From Pachyseris speciosa (taxonomy: Eukaryota > Cnidaria > Anthozoa > Scleractinia > Pachyseridae): a DNA stretch of 64,000 bases. A program made the position numbers and the translations under genes. The DNA lies in NCBI GenBank assembly GCA_016490735.1, contig JAEMWC010000755.1:136001-200000 (forward strand), read 5' to 3'. The notes beneath the pieces were generated by a model. It made no database searches. It was given only the letters and a program-made list of their open reading frames with translations, and was not told the DNA's origin. Shown here in pieces: positions 53,220-64,000 of the stretch. Numbering within the stretch: the first letter of the stretch is position 1; each line of letters opens with the position of its first letter.

Positions 53220-54540
53220 AATCGGACTAATCAGATCCACTAATCTAATCACGAACTTGAATCTACCCAACACTGCTCATTACATTTGATCTCAAGACAA
53301 TTAAGGCATGGGTCTCCCCCAAAAAACAGGGAGGTGGTCTAACTGTTTAAACTTTCAATATGACACAAAACAACTTTAGAACAAACGTCCTCACCATAAG
53401 TTCAATAACTTTGAATGTTGTTTGACGTCATGTATTGTCACGTGACCTATTAATGCTATTTTTAGCTCAAAATTCTATTTGACAAAATGGCACCACTTTT
53501 AATTGCTTTCTTGACGCTGCGATTGGTGTTACACTGTTCACAGTAGCAAATACTTCATTTCTGTGACTAGGCCTTTTAAGTTAATTTTATAAAATAGCAA
53601 GAAATGTGAAATTTGTTTGACAAGGGGACTGGGTACTAGTTCAAAATTTCGTTAATTTACACTGTCAATAAAATATTGAACAAAGACAGGGCACAGATGT
53701 TTTGTTTAATAATTTGTTCAAGTCATACTGTTAGATGTTTTAATCCTCAATATTTAGACCACCCTATCCACATTTAGAGAAATTTGAAAGAAGGCCCATG
53801 CCTTAATTTTCTTGCCGAGATGTAGAGACGAAAGCAATATTTTGACTACCGACTTTATCGAAGGTTTTAATTTAACTTTTCTTAATCAATAATATTATAC
53901 GCTTAATGTATGGTCCCGAGGGAAACAGTTTTCCGAGAATCCTGATGTTTCCCCGTTTACTATGGCAATTAAAATTTTTGGAAATTTCAACGGGCACATG
54001 CATGGTTTGTTGCTCTCCTGAATAATTATCGCCTTAGTTGCGTTTGAACTGAGCGAGATGTGCTAGGCCACAACTCCGTAATCAAAATACGAACCAACTG
54101 ATGAAAGCGGCGACATTGACGTAAATTCACATAAGCCTTGCATGGGAAGTCAGCATATAGTTTTTCGAGGAAAGAGCTTGAAGGCTGATCGAGTAGTTCA
54201 GTCTGAATTTTAACAGAGTAACTGGGTTTCAGGAGTTTAATGTAATGACAATAAAATTCTAAAACTCTTGGTCATGATGGTTTATTATGGTCATGGTGTT
54301 CATGCCGTGGAGCTGTCACAGAGAATCCACTCTCAAAGAAGATTCCTTTCGCTTAGAAAGTGATACAAGCCCTAGAATAGATCAATACCGTGCCAAACAA
54401 GTATTCTCTTTCATTTGAACCCAACAAAATAAAACGCGTTGAAATTGAAACAGACCCCACAAAGAAGTCAAATGTTTTGCGAGTCCGGTCCAAACGTAAA
54501 ATTTTCCAGACTACGCGCAAACGGTTATGGGAAAATTGAG
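53220..54540. other. no gene seen; one MITE arm
   Basis: 53,898-53,955 (CGCTTAATGTATGGTCCCGA and on) is a single arm of the palindromic MITE at 49,198. The remainder holds nothing I can support. Confidence 0.4.
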
Positions 54541-54544
54541 TTTG

Positions 54545-54690
54545 TTTATGGCCGCCATCTTGGAGTTTAAAGCGTTGCTGAGAACTATCTCGTTATAAAC
54601 TGGCCCTGGAAAGTTACTTCTTGCTGAGGTAAGCCCCGATTTTTGTTGTGTTTTTATTCGACTGGTGACTGCAGTTTATCCAGAGCAATC
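54545..54690 (+). promoter_or_regulatory. dispersed promoter/first-exon-like repeat (second copy)
   Basis: ATGGCCGCCATCTTGGAG, then CTGGCCCTGGAAAGTTAC, donor-like TGAG|GTAAGCC and GGTGACTGCAGTTTATCCA, parallel to 23,275-23,410 with about 70% identity. Confidence 0.45.
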
Positions 54691-54935
54691 GTAGGAAAAC
54701 TCAGCCCACAACCAGAGTCCCTTCGAAACGGTGCTCAAGATGAGCGACATAAGCAAGATAGAGCATCTATTTTATAAGTGAATTTACTTCTATTTTATCT
54801 CTGTTTTCCCATAACATACCAAAAAATAGCAGTGGCACCCAACGACAAGGTTCGGTAAATATCTGTTCGGTGGAGGGTAGTTGGCCGTAGGCTTTCGGCG
54901 TCGATTAAAGAATGCACTCGGATTTTCGTGAGTAA

Positions 54936-55265
54936 TGCACATGTCGTCGGCTTATCCGTAGGGTCGACCCCCGGGCCTACCAGGGAGATATGTGGGGGAA
55001 TGCAAGGAGATGGATGGGATTCGTTGCCCGAGGGTAGGGGAAAAATTTGACATTGTTTTACGATCAAAGATTAGGGGGTGGGGGAATTCACAAGTTTGAA
55101 AACGATGTCAAGAGGATTTTCTGCTGAGAGACACCTCACCCAGGAGACTTTGTCTTGAGAGATTCCCCGACCCCCGGGGAAATTCCTCAAGTTTGTTTAA
55201 CTGATTTTACAATCCCCCTGGTTACCCCGGGGGTCAACCCCACGGGGAAGCCGATGACATGTGCA
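54936..55265. mobile_element. 330-bp Harbinger-like MITE
   Basis: TGCACATGTCGTCGGCTTA and AAGCCGATGACATGTGCA are inverted ends, with TAA at both sides. Inner words GTCGACCCCCGGG and CCCGGGGGTCAACC also pair. Confidence 0.8.
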
Positions 55266-55269
55266 TAAA

Positions 55270-55729
55270 TCGTGGCCTAAAAGATTCGTAATGTGGAAAT
55301 CATAGCCCCTGAGGTTTTCGGAAAGGTCGTTATTGCTGTTTTTGTCAGTCAAAAAGGTCAGCTAGCTTTTCGGAAAGAAAAAAGGTTCCCTAAAAAGTTA
55401 ACTTCAGCTAGTATTTTCTCAAAGGAAGATTTTGTTCCTTAACATTTTCGGGCAATTAAAATTTCAGCTAGGGAATCCGAACAGATGAAATTCTTCTAGC
55501 TAACAAAATCATCACTTTAAACAGACTTGAAACACCATAAGATAATTAAAAATGCCTTTCTACAGCTTTTGGCTGATTTGGCTCGTTGGGCGCCCCTGAA
55601 ATAGCTTGTAAAATAGACTTTGTAAATCCTATTTTAAATTTTGAAAACTAGTATCGCATATAAAATAGCGATAAAATATACTGTTTTGATCAAAAACGAT
55701 TTCTTGAAACAGAAGCAAGTGAATATTAA
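55270..55729. other. no gene seen
   Basis: AT-rich, with AGCTAGCTTTTCGGAAAG-type words repeated loosely. Confidence 0.35.
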
Positions 55730-56232
55730 CGTTAAAAGCCGACGTTTCGGCGTCATCATGACACCATTCTCAATGCAAAATGAATAAGTAATGCAAAGAC
55801 TTGATTTCTATAGTCTCTACAAATTAACATAATAACAAACGGGCACAAGTTCTTCAAGTGAATACCTTTGCGCAAATCGAGTCCGTTTGCACATTTAGGG
55901 ATGGTTTGAGTTTTCTTTTAAAAAGCATCTCCTTGATTAGGCAATCAAATTTGTTAGAACCTCTAGTGAGCACGTGAAATTGTTCTGAAAGAAAAGATGG
56001 TACATTCGCTAAAATAATGTTTATAAATTGATGACAATTTTTGTTTGTGTCCATCAATGCGTTCGTGGAGGTGGCCGCAAGTGTAACCAACATATCCTGC
56101 ATCGCACAGGTTACATTGAAATTTATAAACTAAACATTGTTGGTTAACAATGGCTGGCTTGACTGTTTTCCTGTTATTTTTCCAGAACAGTAATGGTGTC
56201 AGGCCTGTTCCTTTGCAAAATACACATAACAT
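55730..56232 (-). pseudogene. Penelope-like GIY-YIG fragment, second family
   Basis: The minus frame from 56,232 reads LVYKFQCNLCDAGYVGYTCG and HLHERIDGHKQ, the GIY-YIG core in a different subfamily from 43 kb. A frameshift near 56,030 leads to SFLSEQFHVLTRGSNKFDCL and KRKLKPSLNVQTDSI, the C-terminal part, with a stop near 55,854. The 3' region includes GACGCCGAAACGTCGGC. The RT is missing. Confidence 0.75.
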
Positions 56233-56330
56233 AGGTTACTAAAATGCTTTTTGATCTAAAGAGTCAATACCCCATGCAAAACAGCTTGAAAATATACTAT
56301 TTTATCCTTATGTTGGTCAGTTACTGTGGT

Positions 56331-57347
56331 TGGGTGTCTAGAAAACTCAGATGTAGAACACTCAGACCCCCCCTCCCCCCAATTTCAAAAGCAAAATAAA
56401 CGTGGGTAAAAAGTATTTTCGTTGTTCAATACACTGAAATGTTACACCCTATAGTTATCACCAAGTAACAACATTGTATTATAATTGGCCCATTGATTAA
56501 AGCATAAGACCAAGAAAGCTCAGAACCCCTCAATCTGGAAAACTCACTCAAAAGTATAAGAAACATGGGTATAATGAATTTTCATCATTCAGTACGCTGA
56601 GATTGTATGGTTTTGAAGGGGGTAGTGGGGGGGGTGTAACATTTCAGCATGCTGAACAATGAAAATGTTTTTCAGTCGAAACTTGATTATCCGGATTTTT
56701 CAATTATCCAGACTCAATTAGCTGGCCCCAGTTTTTCATGAATATTAATTAGCCATATTTAAGATCCGCAGCAAAACTTTTTCTCTTCAAATTAAGTAAG
56801 GAAACTCCAGTTCAAACTGAATTTGTTTTGCTTCAAAACACAAATCTGTACGCACTTTGAGCTCACGCGCGCCATACTATGGCAATGTATTTCACTGTGC
56901 TCTGATTTGCTCAGGTGTTCTTTGTTTCTAAGTGAGATTTCACGCTCCAATAGTTCAGTTATTCATTTTTAGTTTTAGCTCATTAATATTCACATTTTAG
57001 ATTATCCAGACTCTAGATTATCCGTACTGTTCAGCTCATTCCCAACAAGTCCGGATAATCGAGGTTCTGCTGTACTTTAATTTTCAATTTGTATGGTTTT
57101 GAGGGCGTTCTGGGTTTTCCAGATTGGGAGGGGGCTCTGAGTTTTCTAGGTCTTGTGATCTGATCAAAGAGCCGATTATAATACAATGTTGTTACCTTGC
57201 AATAAATACAGGGTGTAACATTTCAGTGTACTGAACAATGAAATTCGTTTTACCTGTGTTTATTTTACTTTTCAAATTGTATTGGTTTATGAAAGCGTCT
57301 GAGTTTTCTAGGTCTGACGTGTGAGGTCTGAGTTTTCTAGATACCTT
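56331..57347. mobile_element. fold-back element with TCTAGAAAACTCAGA arms
   Basis: GTGTCTAGAAAACTCAGATG and ATCTAGAAAACTCAGACC (reverse complement of the right end) bound arms of about 250-300 bases that share TGAAATGTTACACCCT, CAACATTGTATTATAAT and related words. A pogo-like MITE sits in the loop. Confidence 0.7.
56673..57072. mobile_element. 400-bp pogo/Tigger-like MITE, nested
   Basis: CAGTCGAAACTTGATTATCC and GGATAATCGAGGTTCTGCTG are near-inverted and match the well-known pogo/Tigger end CAGTAGAACCTCGATTATCC. TA follows on the right; the left TA has drifted to TT. Confidence 0.75.
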
Positions 57348-57500
57348 ACTGTAGTTCCCCATTGCAGCTGGGTTTAAAATACGCTATGATGATCCCTTAC
57401 CAAACAAAAAGTATGGGAATGATATGGCAAATCTTGGGCCATGTATAGCCCTTACGTGGAAATGATATGGGAAGGTTGGGACCCAACCTATATATAGAAT

Positions 57501-57715
57501 TGAAGGGCTGGGGGCATAAACTGCCTATGTAGAGTTTTAGGTGTTTTTTTTGCATACGTTATTTCTCGAAAACGAAAAAGAAATCGGTGAAAAAAAATAC
57601 CGGACAATGTTTTTGAATCAAAATACAGTTCACATGCAAAACATTGGACAAATCCAAGCGAACTAAAAAAACGGCCGAAAATTCCACATAGGCAGTTTAT
57701 GCCCCCAGCCCTTCA
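57501..57715. mobile_element. 215-bp MITE, copy A
   Basis: TGAAGGGCTGGGGGCATAAA and TTTATGCCCCCAGCCCTTCA are inverted ends. Three differences from copy B. Confidence 0.85.
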
Positions 57716-58076
57716 TGAAGTTAAGCTCATTTGTATGCGTACCGTATTAATATTCATACGTGAATTATGTGAACATTTGTGAAGAGTAAAACTAAAACTG
57801 GACGTGAAATGATTGACGGGTAGAAAGGATTGTTTGATAGTGTGACGTAGACTATAAATTTGGCAGTTAAAACATCGATTAAGCTCATCGGATACGAAAC
57901 TTACGTGAGTGCTGGAGCTGTGGATCGCTACTTATGAACTGCATTATCGGTTTGCCTTCCCGCCTGGTGATCGAAAGACGTCATTAAAAGTCTGGAGATC
58001 CGCAAGTTTTTAACGCTTCTGAAAGAATCCAGTTAGCGTTTTCTCTGTGCTTACCAAATCACGATGAGATATAAGC
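57716..58076. other. no gene seen
   Basis: Intergenic spacer between two MITEs. Confidence 0.4.
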
Positions 58077-58080
58077 TTAA

Positions 58081-58463
58081 AGGGGCAGTGTCACGCTATT
58101 GTACCATCACTTTAAAAAGCTTAAAACTGCCAATGCATCAGTGGAAACCTTAAAATAATGGTCTAGTTTTGTTGCCAAAGACTGTGGTACTGCATTGACA
58201 CCATAAACATCTGTATTCCATGTAAGATGACGAGGATGGAAATGGATTGAAATTTGAAAAAACTTGCCAGTTTTTTCAAAATTTCAAGCTATGCATTGAA
58301 AAATCACCAAAAAAATTATTATGGTTAGCTGTTCTTGCTAAAATTTCATTGGAATTCATCTTGTTGATTCTGTAGAAGCATTTTTTGCACGATAACAGAT
58401 AAAAGGCAGTAATTTTGGCAGAATTGAACCCAAAACAGCAAAAATCCCGGTGACAGTGCTCCT
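58081..58463. mobile_element. 383-bp TTAA-type MITE (Kolobok-like)
   Basis: AGGGGCAGTGTCACG and CGGTGACAGTGCTCCT are inverted ends with TTAA on both sides (58,077-58,080 and 58,464-58,467). It is the best preserved copy of the family also seen at 1779 and perhaps 7450. Confidence 0.8.
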
Positions 58464-58469
58464 TTAAGT

Positions 58470-59109
58470 TGACGGTCGGGTTTTGGAGTACAGAGTAGAT
58501 GCCAGGCGGAAAAAGTCTGAAAACAACTCTCGTCTCAAAAGCGGCGCGTCGTTGCTAGTCTTGGTCCATTTCTCAAAGGTTGCCGTGCTGAAAGCTTGGA
58601 AAGCGAGAGTGGTTTTTGGACTTTAGGCGAAAAGAGCATGTTTGAAGAGTCTTGTTGTTCGCGCTTGGAGCAGACAATGATCCCAGAATTCATTGCGGTC
58701 AAAGAGGGCGCTGTCTGAAGTCAAAAACTCTCGCGGGGGGCGGGGGGTTGGGGCAGATTATTACTTGTTTTCAGTAAAAACTCTACCTTATAAAATGACT
58801 TTGAAAACTGTCTAGCTGCTGCACCGAGGTTTCCATTGTTCATTAATTTTGAAGAGCGCATTTTTTGAAACCACCCATGACATGAAATCCCAGCTTGCTT
58901 TTACTGTTAGCCGTGAAATAGTTGGTCGAAACCAATCCTAAGACTTCGGAAACGCTACCGAGAATTCATTCGGCACGAAGTGAAGTCTGTCCGTTTTCGA
59001 TGAGTATCTTGAACATAATCCATGGAAAAGTTGCATTGGCGCGCACGGCAAACATTCAAAGCAATATTAAGCGGTACTCCTCGCGATTCGTCTGTGTGAA
59101 TCAGATGTA
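58470..59109. other. no gene seen
   Basis: CpG patches and a G-run near 58,736. The frame at 58,922-59,125 has no motif. Confidence 0.35.
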
Positions 59110-59285
59110 CGTAAACAACGGATGATAACGTGAACGATCGCCGCAGTTATGAACACAACTTAAGCAGTAGTGAAACCAAAAAAACAAAACAAAACAAAAC
59201 AAAAAAAACCGCTTGTACGGGATTCGAACCCACAACCTCTGTGAAACCGGTGAATTGCTGTAACATCCGCGCTTGTTGGTTCGTA
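59110..59285 (-). mobile_element. tRNA-derived SINE (family 1), decayed
   Basis: Minus strand GGGTTCGAATCCCGT (B box) and tail GTTCATAACTGCGGCGATC are clear; the A box is diverged. A (AAAAC)n run at 59,180-59,207 lies in the body. Confidence 0.6.
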
Positions 59286-59289
59286 ACAT

Positions 59290-60124
59290 ATCCGTGACTG
59301 ATGAGCAAGTGAGAATGAATATTTGGTAAACACGCTGCCGAATTTTAACACATAAATCACTTTTGCGTTGATCGCCTCGGTTTTCTGCTTCTGTGGAGGC
59401 TAATAAACTACAGCAAAAAGTATTATCACGCGAGATAAACATTTGTGCGCGACTACAGTCATTGTGATGAGACAATCCATCGCGCGTGATAAAGGGATTG
59501 AATTTCATGCAATTTTTTTTACGTTTTGGAGCCAAGTTAATTTCAGAAAAGAGTTAAGTATTTCTGTCAAATTCTTTCACTGTCGTCATTTACGTTAATT
59601 TTTATAAGATTTTCATTCCATTGGTTTCCACTTGACGATGAAAATGAATCCATCAAAAACGTTTCAACTGACGAAACCACGCGCAAGTTTTAATTTACTA
59701 CGCAACACAACGTTCTGAGTAAACGAAACACGACGGAAAACAGCGTACTCTTAGGACTCTTAATTTTCGCCCTAGAACATCTGATTAAGTCAAATTTTTG
59801 GTGTAGGTCACCAATAGGAGTTGTCTTGCCAAAAAAGTTTCTTCAAGTCAAAAGAGCCGTCTTTAATATTTTGTGATTTTTCAGTCATCGGCAATCTTTT
59901 TGTGCACTGATTTAGAATCAACCGAGGTTTTTGTACGCTGGATTTAAGATGTACGCTGTATTTAAGACAAACAACCGACTTTAGCGCTGTGTGATATCGG
60001 CCAAAGCCTTTCCGAAAGAACTTAGAGTCAACCAAGGCAACTAGGCGCTGTTTTCGACTCGGACAAACCCTTCAGTTAAGCTGATTCGGACTCAAACAAC
60101 CGCGCTTTCTCTCGCTCGCGTTGA
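59290..60124. other. no gene seen
   Basis: Loose repeats of GTACGCTGGATTTAAGA-type and GAGTCAACCAAGGC words from 59,900 onward. No gene. Confidence 0.35.
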
Positions 60125-60132
60125 CGTTAACA

Positions 60133-60205
60133 TTAACACTAACCCTAACCATGTCCCTAACCCTATCCCTAGCCCTAGCCGAAGTTCTAACCCTAATATT
60201 AAGTC
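60133..60205. repeat. degenerate telomere-like CCCTAA words
   Basis: Eight or so imperfect hexamers (ACTAACCCTAACC, CCCTAACCCTATCCCTAGCC). Likely an interstitial relic or chance C/T-rich repeat. Confidence 0.6.
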
Positions 60206-60540
60206 CAACCTAAACCCAACAATAACCCTGAATCTCTTCGGAGTGAGTGCTGTTTTCAGGTGGGACAAAATCTTTGCGCGCTGACTTGAGGTTAACCAAG
60301 GCTACTGTGTGCTGTTTTTTTTTTTAAGTCAACCACGAATATTGTGCACTGTTTTCGTGCCAAGCGAGCTTGTCGAGTGTTATGATTAAGCAAAAACGAC
60401 ACATTGCGCTTTACGTCTAACTGAACAGAAACGTTCTCTGTTCTCTTAAATCGGCTACGAGCATTTGGCGCTTAGTCTTTCACTCAAAGAATACCCTTGG
60501 GCATTATTTTCATGAATGTTAATTAGCATACTCCACCATA
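60206..60540. other. no gene seen
   Basis: Further GGTTAACCAAGGCTACTG and TGTGCTGTTTT words, weakly repetitive. Confidence 0.35.
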
Positions 60541-60755
60541 TGAAGGGCTTGGGGCATAAACTGCCTATGTAGAGTTTTAGGTGTTTTTTTTGCATACGTT
60601 ATTTCTCGAAAACGAAAAAGAAATCGGTGAAAAAAAATACCGGACAATGTTTTTGAATCAAAATACAGTTCACATGCAAAAAATTGGACAAATCCAAGCG
60701 AACTAAAAAAACGGCCCAAAATTCCACATAGGCAGTTTATGCCCCCAGCCCTTCA
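60541..60755. mobile_element. 215-bp MITE, copy B
   Basis: 98.6% identical by eye to 57,501-57,715, same length and orientation. Confidence 0.85.
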
Positions 60756-61368
60756 ATTAATATGGGACCAAACTTCGCCAGATTTGAAGCTACGGACAGT
60801 ATATGGGAAGAAAAACTGATGTTATCCATTATATGGGAGAACTATCAGGATAGAATACCCATTAGAATGCCCATTATCTAAAGGGAATGATTCATCAAAG
60901 AAATATTTCAATCACTGAAGCTATTGAATATTTACCAATTAAACAATACTTTATAGCTCTTTTTATGTTTTCTTTCTTCAGTGAAACATTGCCCACAACT
61001 TTTAGTGATTACTTTACGACAAATGAATATTAACATAATTACAATATCCGTTCAGCTTCTAATGTACACATAGGTCCTCTAAGAACGAATTATTATGGAA
61101 CAGTATACCTGAAAATGTAAAAGCTCAGAAATTGTATACTTTATTTGAAAAAATATGTGAAGAAACATACAGAATCATATAGAGTAACAATATACACTAA
61201 ATAGATAGCTTACATTATTATTATATAGATTCAAACATGCCAGTGAATGGTAATTTTTATTAGGTATTAGTTAAATTTTTTGGGGATATCCCATGAAAAG
61301 TTCAGTAGAGCTTTCTGAGATCCCCTGCACCTATATATCTATTTAATACAATGGTACTTTATTTACAA
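60756..61368. other. no gene seen
   Basis: AT-rich intergenic sequence. Confidence 0.4.
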
Positions 61369-61384
61369 TGATAATAATAAAAAA

Positions 61385-61431
<47 letters not shown>

Positions 61432-61465
61432 TGTTCTTTATTTACAATGATAATAATAATAGTAA

Positions 61466-61502
<37 letters not shown>

Positions 61503-61503
61503 G
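61369..61503. repeat. paired (AAT)n(ATT)n repeats
   Basis: Two consecutive blocks, each starting TTTACAATGATAATAATA and passing into (ATT)n; each block is self-complementary. Confidence 0.9.
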
Positions 61504-61505
61504 AT

Positions 61506-61736
61506 CTTGATCAATAATGATTTCTTAAAACATAAGCAAGCAAATATTATTACGTTAATAGCCGACGTTTCGGCGTCATCGTGACACCATTCTCAAGGCA
61601 AAGTGAATAAAAAATGCGAAGATTTGATTTCCCTGCAGACTCTACAAATAAGCATAATAGCAAAGGATCAAAAGTTCTTCATGCGAATACGTTTGCGCGA
61701 ATCGAGTACGTTTGCACGTTTAGGGATGATTTAAGC
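61506..61736 (-). mobile_element. Penelope-like 3' fragment (second family)
   Basis: Parallel to 55,690-55,910: GCCGACGTTTCGGCGTCATC, ACACCATTCTCAA and GTTTGCACGTTTAGGGATG. About 80% identical. It is cut at 61,737 by another MITE. Confidence 0.75.
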
Positions 61737-62006
61737 ATAGTTAGAGAGGGAAATGGTTATGACGCCCGGCAAACATCAAAGGGGCAAAACAAAGAGGCCA
61801 AGATTTTTTTGGCAGGGCCATTACCATGCACATCTTTTGTTTTGCACTCATGTACTATGCATGAATTACATAATCGCAATGTTTCTATTGGTTAGTTGTA
61901 TGAACACGCGTAACAACCTACTGTTATTTGTGCACGGTCAACCCCCAAAATAACATATAACAAAGAACTTTGCCAGGGTTCATAGCCATTTCCCTCTATT
62001 AACTAT
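61737..62006. mobile_element. 270-bp MITE in the Penelope fragment
   Basis: CATAGTTAGAGAGGGAAATG and CATTTCCCTCTATTAACTATG are inverted ends. TTTAAG flanks both sides, a probable 6-7 bp duplication. Confidence 0.75.
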
Positions 62007-62029
62007 GGTTTAAGTTTTGTGAATGATAT

Positions 62030-62285
62030 ATGAAGTAAATCATGTATGAACTGCGGAAATGAAATCACATGAAGAATGATCCTCGTAGTTGTGAACGCAA
62101 TTTATGCAATTGCGAAAAGAAGCCTGATAAAAAAATCCGTTGAAGTCCTGAATTTTTTTCAGGCTTCTTTTCGCAATTGCATAAATTGCGTTCATAACTG
62201 CGAGAATCATTCTTCATGTGATTTCATTTCCTCAGTTCATATATGATTTACTTCATATATCATTCACACTCATTTCTTTCACGAG
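62030..62285. repeat. inverted pair of SINE tails
   Basis: 62,033-62,125 and 62,160-62,275 are reverse complements (AATGATCCTCGTAGTTGTGAA, AATTTATGCAATTGCGAAAA and partners) around a short spacer. The sequence equals the SINE tail at 62,395-62,475. Confidence 0.8.
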
Positions 62286-62320
62286 GAACATATGAACCCA
62301 CAATTGACCTGCTCCCAACA

Positions 62321-62321
<1 letters not shown>

Positions 62322-62351
<30 letters not shown>

Positions 62352-62472
62352 ATCGCACCGGTAATCGCGAGGTCACGGGCTCAAATCCCGTTGAAGTCCT
62401 GAATTTTTTTCAGGCTTCTTTTCGCAATTGTATAAATTGCGTTCACAACTGCGAGGATCATTCTTCATTTGA
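62322..62472 (+). mobile_element. tRNA-derived SINE (family 1)
   Basis: GGCTTCATAGCTCAGTTGG and GGGCTCAAATCCCGT are good A and B boxes, so RNA polymerase III could start here. A short hairpin CCTGAATTTTTTTCAGG and the family tail follow. Confidence 0.8.
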
Positions 62473-62476
62473 TTAA

Positions 62477-63491
62477 CCCATTGACTACCGGCTGTTTTTA
62501 CATTTTCGGAGTGATTTTCCACCTATAAACGATGAATAGCAATTCGTGACTCTTTATTTGAACTACCAGGGAAAAGTGGTGCTGTCCTAAGCCACTGGAG
62601 GCTCAAGGTTTCTGAAAACGTCATTTTGACGTAGCTATTTTTTATGCATGAAGCGACAACATTGGCCCAAGTTCGGTTTGTTTGCGATTTCTGCTAAATT
62701 TACAACCATTTTTCATCTTTAGCGGCTGCCTAATGAGCATCATTAAGCCGTGACGGTAGCTAAGAGTCCATTTTCTCAAAGAATCGAGCAAGGTGATGCA
62801 CTTTGTTGTTGAATTTGGCTTGTTACTCGACGAACTGGGAAATTGGCCGGTCGAACACTTAGTACCTTTGGGACTCGACTATTGATGAATTTCTCTACCT
62901 ACCGCCACATATTTTGGAATTTCTGAGTACTGAAGATGACCACAAGCAGGAATTTTTGGCAGTAGGTCGGAGTGGCTGTAGACTTAGTTTATATGTGAAA
63001 GAATTGGGAGAAGGAACGGGTGCTGTCAAAAATTCTCGTCATTTCCCAGCATGCAATGTGGTCTAGATGTTGAAAATGGCGGAAAGGCCCGAATGCACTG
63101 GAACAAAAGGCTGTATCTACGCTCGGGAGAAGAACATGAACAAAAAAAGTCATTTCTAAGCTAGAAAAAGGACTGAATTTTGTTATGATGGTTGAAGTTT
63201 GGTTTTTCAGTGATGATTTCCTTAAAAAACGTGAAGGCAAAAAGGGGCATTTTTGTCGTTTCTCTTTGACGTTAAAAACGGTCAGTTTCGTTCTTGTCCA
63301 AACTCAAAAGGCCATATTTGGTAAAAATCGCTACGTTTCTTGCATTTATTGGATATCCAAATTTAAAGGGCATTCCATTTCGTGCTCACAACTAACAGTT
63401 AAGGCAATATTCGTGCGATTGAGAAAGTTGCAATGTTTTGAAGCATGGGAGTTTTTTACGGCCGGTTTTGGCCGGCACGGGTGCCAATCGG
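62477..63491. mobile_element. possible 1-kb TTAA-flanked element
   Basis: CCCATTGACTACCGGC on the left and GCCGGCACGGGTGCCAATCGG on the right are approximate inverted ends with TTAA at 62,473-62,476 and 63,492-63,495. No transposase frame is visible inside; the frame at 63,185 upward is not motif-bearing until after the element. Confidence 0.5.
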
Positions 63492-63496
63492 TTAAA

Positions 63497-64000
63497 AACA
63501 GAAATAATACTCCTAATACTGCACCCTCTACAATCGTTAATTTGTTCTCGCTGACATCATCTATTCATACATATAATACAAGATCATCCTTGAAAAATAA
63601 CATGTATATCAAAAACTTCAATCTTGAAAAAGTAAGACAAGCGGTCCCAATTTTTGCCGCTAAATTATGGAACGAGATATCCGGTAGAATGAGAGATATG
63701 TCAAAACAAGTTTTTAAATGAAAATTAGTATGCTCTTTGAAATATTAAAAGACAAAGATGATTACCTTGATGCAACCATGATAACACATGAGATGAAATT
63801 TCGAAATCCTAATTCCTTCAAAGCTTGCATTAAATAGATTTCTCTCTCGCTTTAACTTACACATATTTTTTTCCTCCTTTTTTCTTTGCTTTGTATTATC
63901 TGTAATATCCGATTTGTAATAGAATTAATTGGCACGCCACGACTAGCGTTTTTGGCTAATTGGGTGCCAGGAAATTGTACAGCCAATGTTATGTAATAAA
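63497..64000 (+). mobile_element. 3' end of a CR1/L2-like LINE (runs to window end)
   Basis: HTYNTRSSLKNNMYIKNFNL and VPIFAAKLWNEISGRMRDMS match the C-terminus of LINE reverse transcriptases (Y-N-T-R, K-L-W-N-E-I). A stop at 63,719-63,721 interrupts, yet the frame continues with LFEILKDKDDYLDATMI, another family hallmark. The 3' UTR has TTGGCACGCCACGACTAGCG and ends near TGTAATAAA at 64,000. Confidence 0.7.

Noticed and set aside
55740..55790. Hammerhead-like GATGACGCCGAAACGTC in the second Penelope family (also at 61,560)
   Set aside because: GAAAC is present, but CTGANGA is changed and no stem II of useful length forms; not called as a ribozyme.
62330..62395. Apparent tRNA gene
   Set aside because: A and B boxes are good, but the acceptor stem does not close and the tail is a repeated SINE body.

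Overview
The window looks like intron-rich, repeat-rich animal DNA, most likely from a cnidarian and perhaps a hexacoral. The evidence is GT/AG introns of a few hundred bases, Penelope-like, CR1-like and R2-like retroelements, many short palindromic MITEs, tRNA-derived SINEs and a tandem C2H2 zinc-finger gene. The species assignment is inference. There are no bacterial operons, CRISPR arrays or rRNA genes, and I see no convincing intact tRNA gene. Almost every coding signal belongs to a mobile element or a decayed gene.

Layout. 0-5.5 kb: two convergent broken spliced genes, a two-exon unknown (+) and an eight-exon gene (-) that joins an EXO1/FEN1-type XPG nuclease to a HIRAN domain. 5.7-6.8 kb: a broken LINE-type ORF1 (-) with zinc knuckles and a hammerhead-ribozyme-like core upstream. 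7.4-11.7 kb: MITEs, an orphan first exon and a CCGGAAT minisatellite. 11,884-16,980: a complete 5,097-bp DNA transposon with a 6-bp duplication (GAAGAG), inserted in the last codons of a LINE reverse transcriptase. Its long inverted repeats hold 20-bp minisatellites and, in mirror image, the first coding exon of two different genes: an integrase-type DDE transposase (+) and a small SAM-like protein (-). 17.5-22.7 kb: an R2/R4-like retrotransposon (-) split by a CR1-like LINE. 24.5-26.2 kb: another LINE (-). 26.3-27.2 kb: a 9-bp-TSD element with RecQ remnants. 27.7-33.1 kb: MITEs and a three-unit hairpin array. 33.6-35.9 kb: a C2H2 zinc-finger gene with decayed fingers downstream. 37,460-45,165: a head-to-head inverted Penelope-like insertion with an 11-bp duplication and hammerhead motifs at both outer ends. 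It is interrupted by a 4,526-bp RecQ-bearing transposon (9-bp duplication) and a 441-bp MITE. 45.2-46.0 kb: a 132-bp tandem satellite. 46.2-48.4 kb: a LINE ending in (TATG)n. 48.9-64 kb: an orphan exon, SINEs, LINE ends, MITEs and Penelope fragments.

How the parts relate: the strongest functional unit is the 5.1-kb transposon. Its duplicated ends could act as promoter plus first exon for both the transposase and its small partner, which converge on the middle. The 4.5-kb RecQ element has the same plan, with a helicase from one end and a zinc-binding-like protein from the other. Exon structures here were deduced by eye from splice signals and reading phase and have no transcript support.
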